Below are positions 21,190 through 32,434 of a DNA stretch of 64,000 bases, one piece after another (positions within the stretch are counted from its first letter, which is position 1; every line of letters starts with the position of its first letter). The stretch covers positions 18,501 through 82,500 of the forward strand of contig VCJN01003033.1 of the NCBI GenBank assembly GCA_006384855.1, given 5' to 3'. The notes below the pieces were generated by a model. It did not search any database. It worked only from the letters and a program-made list of their open reading frames with translations, and was not told the DNA's origin. This stretch comes from Tetraselmis striata. Its lineage: Eukaryota; Chlorophyta; Chlorodendrophyceae; Chlorodendrales; Chlorodendraceae. A program made the position numbers and the translations under genes.

Positions 21190-22212
21190 TTCAAATCAAT
21201 AGCAACTAGTCGCTACTGCTCGTTGATCACCCGACGATGATGCGATGATATGAAGCACGCAGGTGCATTGTAACGCTTGCCCAAATAAGGAATCAGTTGA
21301 GTAACAGCTAGCACTGACCAAAGTTGGACACGGCGTACACGCCGTAGAAGGTCACCGGGTCAGATAAAGTCAGGTATTTAAAAGCAACGGGCATACGGCG
21401 GGAGCTATCTAGAACAACGCTCGGAGCCTTGCGCATGAACATGCATTGGGACAAAAGGAGCAGACAATAAGGTCGAACGACCATGCACAACATCGCAACG
21501 CTCCACATTTAGCGAAGCGCATAGCAGGCTAAGCATTAGTGCGACGCCACACCCGGCCCCATCCCCACCTTGCTACCACCGCACACTACGCCACACCCAT
21601 AAATATTTTTCTCCCACCCAACCAGCCTACAAATCTCGTACAAGCCGGGCATCTTACCTGAGAAAACAACCGAATAACCGATCTCGAGGCCGTCCGCCAC
21701 CACCCACCGCAGCCAAGCCATGCGGAGGCGCAACACTTGTTGCATATCAAAATACAAGGAAGACCAAGGCGTGATTTCAGCAAGATAAGCAACAACAACT
21801 ACTAGGGCAGAAAACTGCTTCACGCCTAAAGGGCTGAACCAGTGGCCGAAACGGCGAGAGGCGGGAGTAGAGGGTAGGGCATGATACGATGACCCTATAT
21901 ATGACGGGTAACATACCACATAAATAAGTTGGCATAGACGAAAACAAATCCAGTTCGACGTATAGATAATTAATGGTCATATCGATAATATAAAGGTTTG
22001 ATATATACCGTGGGCAAACGGCCACTTCGTATTCCGCTAGCAATGCCGCAATTTATAGGCAATGCCGCAATGACCAGCAGCGCGTGCGCCAGCCCCAATT
22101 AGTCATGCTATATGACGCTCCGGAGCATCGACGGGAGTCCACCTCTACCTTTATTGCGCCAACTTAACAGTTTGCGCGACGGCATCGGCTCTCTCGTAGG
22201 GGCGCGCAAGGT
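21190..22212. other. Intergenic, no gene recognised
   Basis: About 1 kb with no assignable frame and lower GC. A near-direct short repeat AATGCCGCAATTTATAGGCAATGCCGCAATG-like occurs around 22043-22073 (two copies of AATGCCGCAA). It may hold the 5' terminal repeat of the fossil element to the right, but I found no matching partner. Confidence 0.35.
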
Positions 22213-24970
22213 GTGACTACTCGCGAGTGTACATACGGTACCGACCGACTCATTCTCTCCCTACATCTCCCAGCTACGATGGCGGGCGGTATGAAGGCGG
22301 GCGGTTCCTCGAACGAGCAGCCCAAAGAGAAATCCTCCGAGAAGACGCCGGAGCCGGTGGAGCAGGTGACCGCGGAGGCAACGCTTGCGATTGTGCAAGC
22401 GCGGAAACATCAGTCCGACAGCCTATCGACCCGGCTAGAAAACCAGAAGGAGGTCAACCAACAGCGTGCCAATCCCGCGACCAACGACGCCGAGGACGAG
22501 GGTGGTAACGATCCGGTGCACGACACCTACGCAGCTGTTGCGACGGAGAACGACGACGGCGACGACGGTGGCGAATTCATCGACCCCCGCGACTGGGTAG
22601 ACGACCTACCCCGCGCCTACCACGATATCCTCCCCCTTGGGGCGTACGACGCCCCAGCTTCTTCAAGCCCCGGCGCCACGAGGCGGACCTCTACTTCACG
22701 GGGACGAACAAGGCGGCATTCTGGGACGAGTACCGACACGCCCTATGCTACATATGGCCTTTTCCACGAGGCCGCAGAGTCGGCGGCAACAACTATGGCA
22801 GCGCTTCGGGCGCCAAACGCCACCGCCACCCGCACGAAGAAGGCCGACTTCGACTTACTCGAATCGCGCTTCGCACGTTTGCGGCAATGCGCGACGCGAA
22901 CGAGGCCCGGGTCACCTACGTACGCCCATTCAAGGTCAAGAAGGCACTCACCGGCGAAGAGCAAGTTGCGGAGCGTCTCTTATACTCCCGCGTCTTCGAC
23001 CCCGCCGAGGACGAGTGCTCCGCCAGCGTCGTCGACGGCCTCCTCCCCGCCCTCGAAGACGAGCGCCTCGAGGTCGGCCTCCTTGCGGCAGCCAAGACAC
23101 AAGCAGCGGCACATTTCAAGAAGAAGGAGCGGGAGGAGGGCCGCCCGGACACCGCTACCTCGCGGAAAATCAAGGACAAGATGGAGCGCGAGAAGCGTGA
23201 GCGGGAGCGCCGCGAGGCGGAGACAAAGAACAAGAACGACGAAGGTGAGAAAGGCAAGGGCAAGGCCAACGAATGACGGTGTGGCGCGCCGTGCCGACAG
23301 TTGCAGCCCTGGCTCTGACTTTATGCGACACTGCATGCGACACGCGCAAGTGCAGAGCTGGATCCGGGAGGGCGTACGAGTACCTTTCCGCAACGGCCGG
23401 CCACCCCAAGATTCAACCGAGGCGTCTCCTTCTAAGACGCAACCCCAGCCAAACTCAAGTTCCTCTTTTCCGAGCCTCGCCGCTTCCCGACAGCCGGCGC
23501 ATGGAAGCGGTCGACGTGCGCGTGGTGGGTGTCGCGGGCCTTCTTCGTATCGAAGCCCGGCGACAACTGGTGGCGGTTCATCATTGACATGCGCGTGCTA
23601 AACACCTACTGCGCTCGGAAGAGCCTCCGGATGGAAACGCCCATGGGTGTGCGACACCTAAACAAGAAAGGGGACTACATGTTGTGCTTTGCCCTTCAAG
23701 ACGGCTTCTCCGACCGAGACTACTTCACGGTCAACATCCGTGGCGAACTGTGCCGGCTCTGCGGGCTACCGATGGGGTGGTCGCTGAGCCCATACTACTT
23801 GGTCACCTTCACCATGACGTTCGTGCGGGGCCTACGCTCCTCGGCTACCTCTACGCCGGCTGGCAACGTGCTCCGCTCACGCCGCTGGCTCCGGAGGGGG
23901 CGGTGGCGGGGAGCACGCATCTTACCGTACGTGGACGACTTCTTGCTGTTCGCCTCGTCGTCGGGGCCGGAGCCGTTGGAGCTCCGCCATCGACCTACAT
24001 GACGGCTTGGGGCTACAACGCAACCCTATTCAGGGGTTGTGGGAGCCCGTCCAATAAAGGGCAACACTTGGGTGTGGACATCGACACGGCTATAGGTTAT
24101 TTTTATGCCTTGGAGGCCAAGATGGCCAAGATGTCGCAGCAAGCCAAGCAACAATCGTAGCGGGCGGCTCGCATCGCGATGGCTGCCCGTCCGAGAATTG
24201 CAATCCTTGGCGGGCCAGGCACAATACTTGTACCTGGCAATTCCGGCCGCCCGTTTCTTCTTGTGGGAGCCCCACGGCGTGGTGGGCTCCAAGTGGGGCG
24301 GTCGCGTCCGGATGACGCCGCAGCTTCGTCGGGACATGCAGTGGTGAACACATGTATCCGCTCAGTCCAACGGCAAGCCCATCCACCGGCCCGTCGAGAA
24401 CCCCTACATCCACTGCGACAGCTCGGGCTACGACTTCGCGGCTTCGTACGAGTTATCCGAGGGATTTGATCGTGGTGGTGGTGGGGGGGGAGGGGATTGG
24501 AACATGGATGAAAGGGAGTTGGCGGCTCTGCTCCGGCGTTGGCGGCGCCTTCCCGGCGGTAAGCCCATGTGGCCGCGGGATTTATCGGCGCGCGAACGCG
24601 GCACTTGCCGGAGGGGCAGCTGCCGCGCTCTCGACCACTATATCGCATGCCCCCCCCCCCCCCCCCCCCCCCCACCATAAGTCCTATCCCCGCACTCTCG
24701 CCCTCGGCATGGGTGGACTACTCTTGGGACACCTCCGATCACTTCCAGGTCCTATATTATTTATCCTGTGGGCGCCATCTGTGAAGATACCCGTCCACCT
24801 CCCCGGCATGGACGCATGTCTTCAAGGTCCATTCCCAAAGCGGCCCACGGTGACTCTCCCTCTGAATGGCCACAGCCGCATCACGATTTCGTCACCGCTA
24901 ATCCCTTCGTGGTGCTCGCCTCTCTGGATGACCCACCTATAGACGGCGGGCCCTCGGGAGGGTAGGGATC
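22213..24970 (+). mobile_element. Fossil DIRS/PAT-like element, gag and reverse transcriptase/RNase H
   Basis: A gag-like region (about 22.28-23.27 kb) is acidic at first and ends in a long charged helix (KIKDKMEREKRERERREAET). The reverse transcriptase follows with AFFVSKPGDNWWRFIIDMR, the RGELCRLCGLPMGWSLSPYY block and the catalytic PYVDDFLLF block (about 23.53-24.0 kb). Then comes the RNase H-type region with LQSLAGQAQYLYLAIPAARF (about 24.1-24.64 kb). This order is typical of DIRS/PAT/Ngaro elements. No recombinase is seen in this piece. The minus-strand recombinase fossil at 18.8-20.2 kb could belong to a related element. Broken, with several breaks. A run of 24 C lies at 24650-24673. 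Confidence 0.78.
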
Positions 24971-24984
24971 CCTAGACGCCGGCG

Positions 24985-27900
24985 CCGTCTAATTTATCCA
25001 GGCGGTATGGTCGGCGGCGCGCGTGCGGGTAGGGGTTGTTCCCAAGCCCAGGCGTCGTGGCCTAGGGCCACCGCTGCAACGGTATATTATATGGGCGATT
25101 AATCGTCGGCGCGTGGCTTTTATGGCATGCCGGGCGGGGGCTAGGAGTCCTCGGGATGCCGCTGTAGCCTCGGCACATTTTGTTGTTGTACGGCATAGGG
25201 TTCTGACACAGGTACGTATTAACCGCCGCCGCCATAGGGAGCGGGCCGTGCAAAAAGCGGTTCATGTTTTTTAAAATGGGTGTTGGAGACCGGATTTCTG
25301 GAAGTGGGCGCGCTCTCTCAAAAAGGGGCAGGGTTCATTCGAGGGCGCGAGCGATCAGCTAGTACGCGATCCGGTATCGGGGGTACTTCATACCGAGCCG
25401 GGCGAAATCAATGCGTTCTGGGCGCGGCACTATTGGGAGCTGCAGCGTGACCCCCACCCCCTAGCACAACGGGTTGCGACGACATACCGTGCGGCGTGGG
25501 AACACCGCCACGGTACATCGCCACCCATTGCCCCCGCACTAAACGGGATTAATGGGTCTATAGCATTGGGGGAACTAGTCAAGGCTCTTAGGCATTTAAA
25601 AAATAATGATAATGCCCCGGGGCAGGATGGGATTACTGCGGAAACTTTAAAATTGGCGATATACGCTCCCAATGGCCATTGCTGGCCTTAATTAACGGGT
25701 TATGGAGTAAGAATTACATCCTCAGCAATGGCGTAGGTTTACCATAGTATCGGTCCGTGCCAAAAAAGGCGACTCGACCGTAATGGACAATTATAGGGGT
25801 ATTTCGATTATGGGTGCAGGTATGAAACTCCTTATGACCGTAATTGCTACCCCACGCATGCAGGACGTCTGCCAGGCCAAAGGGAATATCCGGCATTGGC
25901 AAGCGGGTTTTCTGGGGAATGAGGAGGGGCCCATGCAAGTCGCCAGCTTGTTCGATATTGCGGGTTGTCGCCAAGCGGTATAGGTCTACCCATATACCCG
26001 GGATTCATTGACTTTAGGAAGGCATATGACACCGTACCTCATGAAGTTTTATTCCTAGAAAACTACAAGCTATAGGAGTTTTGGGGCTTATATATGCTTA
26101 CCTTCATTATAACTTTATATAGGGATAGTATGGTACGGATTAAGACAAGGGTGGCCCCGGGAACACTATCAGGCCACATACCCATAGAGCGTGCCCTCCG
26201 ACACGAGTGCCCCCCTTCCCCCATCCTATTTAACATATTTATCAACAATATACTCGATGGGGTAGAACATCTAGGGTGTGATGTACCAGGGTGCACCAAC
26301 ACATTAGCGGCAACCACTACGCGTGCCAGATTAGTTCTACGCGGACGACGCTGTTGGTCTCACATGCTCGTTCAATAACCTGCATGCCATGTTCTCCCAC
26401 TTCTCGTCGCACTAGGCGGAGGACCATTTTATGGGGTTTGGGATACTTAAATGTGGGTGATGGCATTAGACCGATATTCCGACCAGACCGTGTTATACGA
26501 ACAAGCTGTCCGATGGCAACTTCCGGGGGGCGGGGGGGGGGGGGGGGGGGGGGAGGGGGACGGGTACCGATAGTAAATGACTATGGGCATTAATGTTCAT
26601 TAACTCGGATTTATATATGCGGCACATAGAAGACGACCGGGTTAAAAAGGGTAAACGCGCCATTGAGGCGCTCGATTCGGTATTAGTCGGTGGACGGGAC
26701 ATGGTCCTATTAATGTGCGCGTGTCTGCCTTAAAAACCTGTATACTACCGGCTCTAACTTACGGGTGTGAAGTATGGGAATGGATGAAACTAGCGGCGCA
26801 AATAAATTACAAACAATGCTAACGCAATCAGTGCTTGCGGTGCTTTATTCACTGGGGTGGGTAAAAATTCCCATGAGGTGGACATTGCACCGATGATGTG
26901 GGAAGTGGAGATTGCGCCCATAGAGGCTACGGCTGCTACGGCACGGGCTCGGGCGTTCCTGAAAGTATCCGACTTGAATACATGTAAAACCCATGTCGTA
27001 GATCAGCCAAGTCGGGCGCCCTACCACGTGGACTTCGGGGACTGTGCGGTGGTTAGATCGACAAGCTAGGGCGAGCGTAGGGCTAGCTGAGGGGGGCGCA
27101 CCTTCCACTTGAGTGGAGGTCACTAGCCGCGCGTGATGCCGCTAAACTAGTAAAGGCACCGGAGTCGGCGCGTTACGAACCGTCGGCAGCGTTAGCCCGT
27201 ACTGAAACCTTGGGTATGTAAGCCCAAGCGTCTTTTGCGTCAAACCCGTTGCCACAATACGCACGGTGCAGGTGTCCCCGCGGGTGTTGTGGCCGGGCTG
27301 CATATTATGATACAACTACGCACCCGAGTATTTTCACTGCCCGTCGATTGGCCCGAATTTATGCATGCCTGAGCGGTTATTCCTTGAACATGTGGCAAGC
27401 ATGTGGCGGAAGTGAATCTGAGACTATCGAACATATATGATGTTGGTGGAGTGCCCGCGGTGAGGGCATCGCCGTCATAATTTGGGGCTGTTAGTTCCGG
27501 AGTTTAGGGATTTTATTAGCAGTCACGTTATTGCGGCAACACATGAGGACTTCCCATCCTTTATTTCGGGCGTGGTTCTCTCCCTTCTTTCACGGCGCCC
27601 TGGATTTTACTTGAAATGGGAAATTTTCCACTTATGGCGTCGGGCCCTCTCTCATATTGCCTTTGTGTTGCACATGCATCGCACTCCCGAAATGCTTCAC
27701 TCCGAGGATGGGGCTTTTTCCAACTCGCATTACTCGAATGGCCCGACGCCCAAAGCAAACTACGGGTAGGGCGGGCCTTTCGTCGTCAGTGCCGGGTATT
27801 TTGATGGCAGAGTTTAAACGGTGATCCAACGGTGTTGGAAATCCCATCACTTGCCTCCAATTAGTCTTACAAAATGCTTCGTCAATTTGCTTGATACTAT

Positions 27901-28017
27901 AACAGAGCGTCGCCTACCTAGGGCTTTCCGTAACTGGGTCGCCGCCTAAACGGCCGTCGGAGGGACGCTACATGGGTTTCACTGTTGCCAGTCCTGTCCC
28001 GAGGGCGGGAAAAAGGC
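24985..28017 (+). mobile_element. LINE family A, decayed reverse transcriptase copy
   Basis: Non-LTR reverse transcriptase blocks occur in order across several frames: LRHLKNNDNAPGQDGITAET near 25.59 kb, MDNYRGISIMGAGMKLLM near 25.8 kb, QAGFLGNEEGPMQVASLFDI near 25.9 kb, the first catalytic block IDFRKAYDTVPHE near 26.0 kb, PPSPILFNIFINNILDGVEH near 26.22 kb, the catalytic FYADDAVGLTCSF near 26.33 kb, TCILPALTYGCEVWEW near 26.74 kb and a zinc-binding tail with CGGSESETIEHI near 27.41 kb. No endonuclease domain is present, so the copy is probably 5'-truncated at its junction with the DIRS-like fossil. Frames change at least six times and 22 G lie at 26532-26553, so it is inactive. It ends in a short A-rich tail near 28010. 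The 3' third recurs inverted at 17.3-18.3 kb. Confidence 0.85.
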
Positions 28018-28379
28018 AAGTCCGTAGTACATCGTTTACTGGCGGTTAAGTTGCCCTTCGCGTATCATGTGGAGTAACAGAGAACTTCGGTATAGTTTCG
28101 TTCGTAATACAAATATTATCCATGGGTAACAACATTTGTCTGACAATTATGATGTCAGGAGTGAGAACATATGTTGTTCTCTACATTTCCGTGTATTCTT
28201 CGTTGATATTGGTACCTATAAATGGACAGACCGGGTCGGTTCGCACCCCGATTCCCCGAAATCCCGTCGTATTCCCGCACCCCGACGGTTGCCTAACTGG
28301 CAAACCAGCGCTACCAACAGTTCTCTGTTGTTCACCGCTCTCTTTTGGGGTCACATGACCCCATGATTATTTTTGCTTT
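28018..28379. other. Unassigned 360-bp stretch
   Basis: No gene recognised. A frame from 28136 to 28366 is open and shows IGTYKWTDRVGSHPDSPKSR, but I cannot place it in a family. Confidence 0.35.
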
Positions 28380-29054
28380 TCTTACATCAGTGGTTTGAAA
28401 TGTGCGCATTGAAAGCAGAACTAAAAGCAATTGTGAAAGGTTACCAGCAAAAGAGAGATATAATCATGAAACCAAGTGTCAAGTAGGCAAAGGAGCCAAG
28501 AACCAAGGAAGAGCCATGAGAACCAGGACGTAACCAATAAGTTGCCAAGAAACCAAAGGGTGTAGGGAAACTTACAATGAAAGCCAAGGAACCACAAGAA
28601 AAAAACCCGAAAGGGAAACAGGAAACCAATGGGGACCACCGCCCAGGGGTGAGCCATCGGCCGCGGTGAGTGCGCTTGCAACAATGACCCGGGTCATAGC
28701 AACACATGCTGACGAGCGACGCGACGCGGGCGCAGGAGCACCGTCACGTGCCGCGCGCGCCGCCGCGACCCCGCCAAGAACGTTGTCTGCATCTGCCATG
28801 TTGATGAGCAAGGAGAAACTGCGGCGCCACGCAAACAAGAGCTGGCCGATTTTCTGGCCAGTGTGCGTGTGGCTAGCTTTCGCGAGCTCCACCAAGAAGG
28901 CCTCAACGTGCGATGCCAGCGAGCGAGCCAAACTCGGAGACGGCGAAAGGAACAAAGCGAAGCATGCCGGCGGCGTTTCGGACACCCTCGTCATGCTTTT
29001 GGATTTTGTGGCGCTCTGCGGCCCGAAATGCACTCGTTGGATCCGAGCTTGACA
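28380..29054 (-). mobile_element. LINE family C, 3' fragment (uninterrupted copy)
   Basis: This segment is the inverted counterpart of 45.86-46.389 kb plus 57.938-58.01 kb. On the minus strand it contains the coding block EAFLVELAKASHTH and the shared 3' untranslated sequence. The two copies diverge abruptly just after GGATCCGAGCTTGACA. The important stretch reads, on the minus strand, TTTTGCTGGTAACCTTTCAC without interruption; in the other copy an 11.5-kb transposon splits this site. It therefore serves as an empty-site reference. A short nested inverted repeat lies at its left coding edge (GACATAATGA at 29051-29060 and its complement at 29115-29124). Confidence 0.75.
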
Positions 29055-29138
29055 TAATGATCATGGATTCGAGCATGATCATTTATTATCTTGTGCTCGC
29101 TAGTAAGGATTATGTCATTATGTCGCGACGCAGATGAC

Positions 29139-29334
29139 TGTAGGGTTTCCTTGGGAGGAACGACCTAGGAAACCCTGGTTTTCGCAGCGCCGTCAGGGTT
29201 AAGTGACGACCTTGCCGGCCCGGTACGCCGGTACCGGCCAGCACCGGTCCGGCGGCGCCCTTTAGCCGAGTATAAAGGGCGGCCGCGGACCGGGGGCGCC
29301 TTCAGTTGTTGGAAGGCATCCGACTATATTGTCT
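29139..29334 (+). repeat. Split direct repeat A1
   Basis: A 196-bp repeat starting TGTAGGGTTTCC with a TATAAA box. It is 195/196 identical to 31400-31595. Confidence 0.85.
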
Positions 29335-31331
29335 TCTACGACTGGTACATTTTCGTTTATCTTCGACTACAAAAATTCAAATTTCTTCTGCGTTCTGTAG
29401 TGTGTTTGATCCCGGCACTCACCATGGCTCGGTCCGCGAGTCCGTCTTGGACGTGGCTCCTTGTCTCGCTTGTGGTGCTGTCGCCTTGCTTTCTCGTCTC
29501 TGTTTTAGCAGTAGACAAGTTTGAACTCGTTTGGAACGAGTTACTTGAGTCTCGCAGAGCTCTTCGCGAGCAACTCGTTTCGCGCGAAAACCATCTCACT
29601 GTCCTAGGTGGCGACACTCTACCTGCAGACGGGGTAGCTGAATCTCCCCCTCTCGTCGCCGCTAGACAGGCAGTTGCTGATACTTCTGCTGCTCTACTCC
29701 GTATCGAACGAGAGGTCTCTGAGCTTAGGCAGGCAGTCGCGTCGTCGAGCGGTCCGTCCACTTCGGCTTCAGCTTCGAAACGCGTTGCGGAGGGGGACGC
29801 CGACTACGACCGCAAGGGCAAGAGACCAGCTCAACCTGCAGCTGTGGAAGCTCCGTCTCGCACCATCCACGCACCCGAGGATGGCTGGCTGGACAAAGAT
29901 GGTAAGGTTCACCGCCGCCATACCGCTGATGCTCGTATTCTTCAACGCGACCTAGACGACGTCTTCCAGATCTATGACCTTTTGGCACCGGCGGAGGAGC
30001 CTCTGCGTGACTTGGTTGAGGACGGCACCGATCTTCCTGCTTCCTCGCCAGCGTCGTCTGCGGAGCTGTTCAAGACGATCACCGCGGCACTGGCTTTGTG
30101 TACCACTGTAGCTCTTCGGATTAACAAGCGTGGCAAGAAGCTGCATGTGGAGCACGAGTACGGCGCGGAAGTCGCCAAGGAGTTCGATGCAGTGGACCCT
30201 CTCGGCGGGAAGGGCTCAGCGGACTACAAGGAGCTGAAGAAGGCGATTGAGAAGGTCAAGGCCAAGAAACCTTCCTCTTCTTCTTCGCGCGAGAAGCCTT
30301 CTTCCTCTTCTCGCGAGCCCGAGTCTTTTCACCGTGGGAGCGACGACCGGAGGGAGGGCGGCCGGCGCGAGGAGAAGTCTCCTTCTGGTCGGCCTTCTGC
30401 TGCGGACATCACCTGTTATCGCTGCCAAATTAAGGGACACTTCAGTAGGGACTGCCCGAGTGCACGTCGATGAAGCTGTGGAGTCTGCAGTCCTCCTGGC
30501 CTGGCCAGTGATGGTGTTCATGTAGCTGCAGTTAGGCCTCCGGGCGACTGTTAGCCCTCCTCCGGGAGCGGAGCTCAGGCTCGTGTCATAGCAGCTCTGA
30601 TCTCCTCCGGGAGAGTCACCTGTTAGGTGGTGTATCTCCGAGAGATACCTCGTGTGTAATACATATGATGGCCTCTGCTATCCTGTGCTGCCCCTGGCAG
30701 TTGTCTCGGCAACTTCCCATCAGTTGGCCGGCGATGCTTTCGTGTAAAAGGCGACACACCCTGTGGGACGATTCATATCTCCCGTTGTGTCGGAGCGATA
30801 TTTAATTTGAAAATACTGCTATTTTCAGTTCCAGACATTTTCGAGTTCAAACTCATTGTTTGATTGATTTCATGCAGCAGTCATCCAGGCTGCCTGCTAA
30901 CCACTATGATGCTATCTGTGGCGTTGGCATTTTGTGACGGTTTTAACGTCAGCTAAAATTGAGCTTCCTCATGAGCCGGCTCTGGACGTCAATTCTCCTG
31001 TGGAATCGGCCGGTGTTATCCGTAAAGGCTGGCTATTTTGGGACAGTTTCTCTGAATCAGTCAGAGTCAGTCGAGTCAGAGATTGGGTCAGGCATGGCTA
31101 CCGTATGAACTGGGCTGATGGTCCCGCACCACCCAGTCATCTGCCAAATCGCCCCTCCGCGCTGCAGCACCCCGATTTTATTGATGGGCAGATCGCTTTG
31201 TTATTGCCACTGGGCCATAGCAGAGAAGAGCCTATGCGTCCTGTGGATTATATATGGATATTCCCTGTATAATTGACTCACATATGTCCGTGTACGGGCC
31301 CCGCCAGACCGGCCACTGTTCTTTCATCTGT

Positions 31332-31400
31332 TGGATCTTTCGGTCCCAGCCGACCCCGTACATTTTGATGCAAAATCTACGCTGTCTAGCTGCGAAAACT
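31332..31400 (+). repeat. Split direct repeat B1
   Basis: A 69-bp repeat ending GCGAAAACT, identical to 31955-32023 and directly abutting A2. Confidence 0.85.
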
Positions 31401-31595
31401 GTAGGGTTTCCTTGGGAGGAACGACCTAGGAAACCCTGGTTTTCGCAGCGCCGTCAGGGTTAAGTGACGACCCTGCCGGCCCGGTACGCCGGTACCGGCC
31501 AGCACCGGTCCGGCGGCGCCCTTTAGCCGAGTATAAAGGGCGGCCGCGGACCGGGGGCGCCTTCAGTTGTTGGAAGGCATCCGACTATATTGTCT
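31400..31595 (+). repeat. Split direct repeat A2
   Basis: Second copy of A1. At its right edge the sequence forms a 9-bp hairpin (ATTGTCTCC ... GGAGACAAT, 31590-31620). Confidence 0.85.
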
Positions 31596-31954
31596 CCCAC
31601 CCACCCGCCCGGAGACAATGAGTCGCTTGTGTGTACGTTTCCGGATGCTGCTCGATTTAGATTAGGGTTAGTCTGGTTAGTTGTGAAAGCACCTGAGGTG
31701 GGGAGTGAATATCATTTTGATATACGTCATCCCACAGGGGTGTTGCGTGTCCGATAAGCCCAGGTGCGGCAGCAATTAGTCAGGCTTTCCCAACATCTTA
31801 GCCGTGATGAGAGGCCGAGAGCAGCATAGCGGAATGTACTGTCCTGATGAGCCACGTGATCGCTGGTGGCATGTAATTTACACACACCGGCGGGGGCTCG
31901 GGACGCGCGGCGCCTTTCCGGACACCATCCGGTCTGGCGGCCCCGTACCAGTCG

Positions 31955-32023
31955 TGGATCTTTCGGTCCCAGCCGACCCCGTACATTTTGATGCAAAATC
32001 TACGCTGTCTAGCTGCGAAAACT
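31955..32023 (+). repeat. Split direct repeat B2
   Basis: Identical 69-bp copy of B1. It marks the right end of the element and lies about 410 bases upstream of the exonuclease gene start. Confidence 0.85.
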
Positions 32024-32434
32024 CCCTGTAGCGACTGCTATAATCTTTTCGTCTGCTATATATGAATATATGCAAATAGACATGCTATTCTTTATATTAC
32101 ACGGGTACCAGTACCAGCACCAGCGGTGCATTTGTTTCTGGCCTTTTTGTAATTCACACCAGTACAGTACCAGTACTGTACGTATGGGACTGCCCCCCCC
32201 CCCCCCCCCCCCCGCGGGGCTGGGCCGGCCACTGCGCGCATGCGCGCCACGACTAACCACATGTTACTATGGCATCTGCACACGAAAGATCCTCAGCGGG
32301 CGCTCGGGCTGACGGCGGGTGTGGCGCCGGAGACAGCAGACGATTCGACCCTCAGCCCGTGCCGCTACTTGCTGTCCCGGAACATCAGCGCTTGAAGCGG
32401 ACTTCGGCGGCTCACCCACTCGCCCAGCGCGGGC

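Larger units (their letters stand above)
29137..32023 (+). mobile_element. PAT-like (Kangaroo/TOC-type) non-autonomous retroelement with split direct repeats
   Basis: The repeats are arranged A1 ... B1-A2 ... B2, the arrangement known for PAT and Ngaro tyrosine-recombinase retroelements. A1 is 29139-29334 and A2 is 31400-31595 (196 bp, one difference). B1 is 31332-31400 and B2 is 31955-32023 (69 bp, identical). B1 runs directly into A2, so it reproduces the junction of a circular intermediate, and ACT is present at the left end, the right end and the internal junction. Between the repeats lies a gag-like frame (29424-30473) with the zinc knuckle CYRCQIKGHFSRDC, then the beginning of a DIRS-type polymerase (30934-31272, with RDWVRHGYRMNW and LPNRPSALQHPDFIDGQ). 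The catalytic reverse transcriptase, RNase H and recombinase are not seen. It looks structurally whole for a non-autonomous element and very young. A TATAAA motif lies in each A repeat (29272 and 31533). Confidence 0.75.

Noticed and set aside
29139-31595. Ordinary LTRs for the two 196-bp repeats
   Set aside because: No target duplication or CA end is found, and the extra 69-bp B1/B2 pair fits a split-direct-repeat element better.
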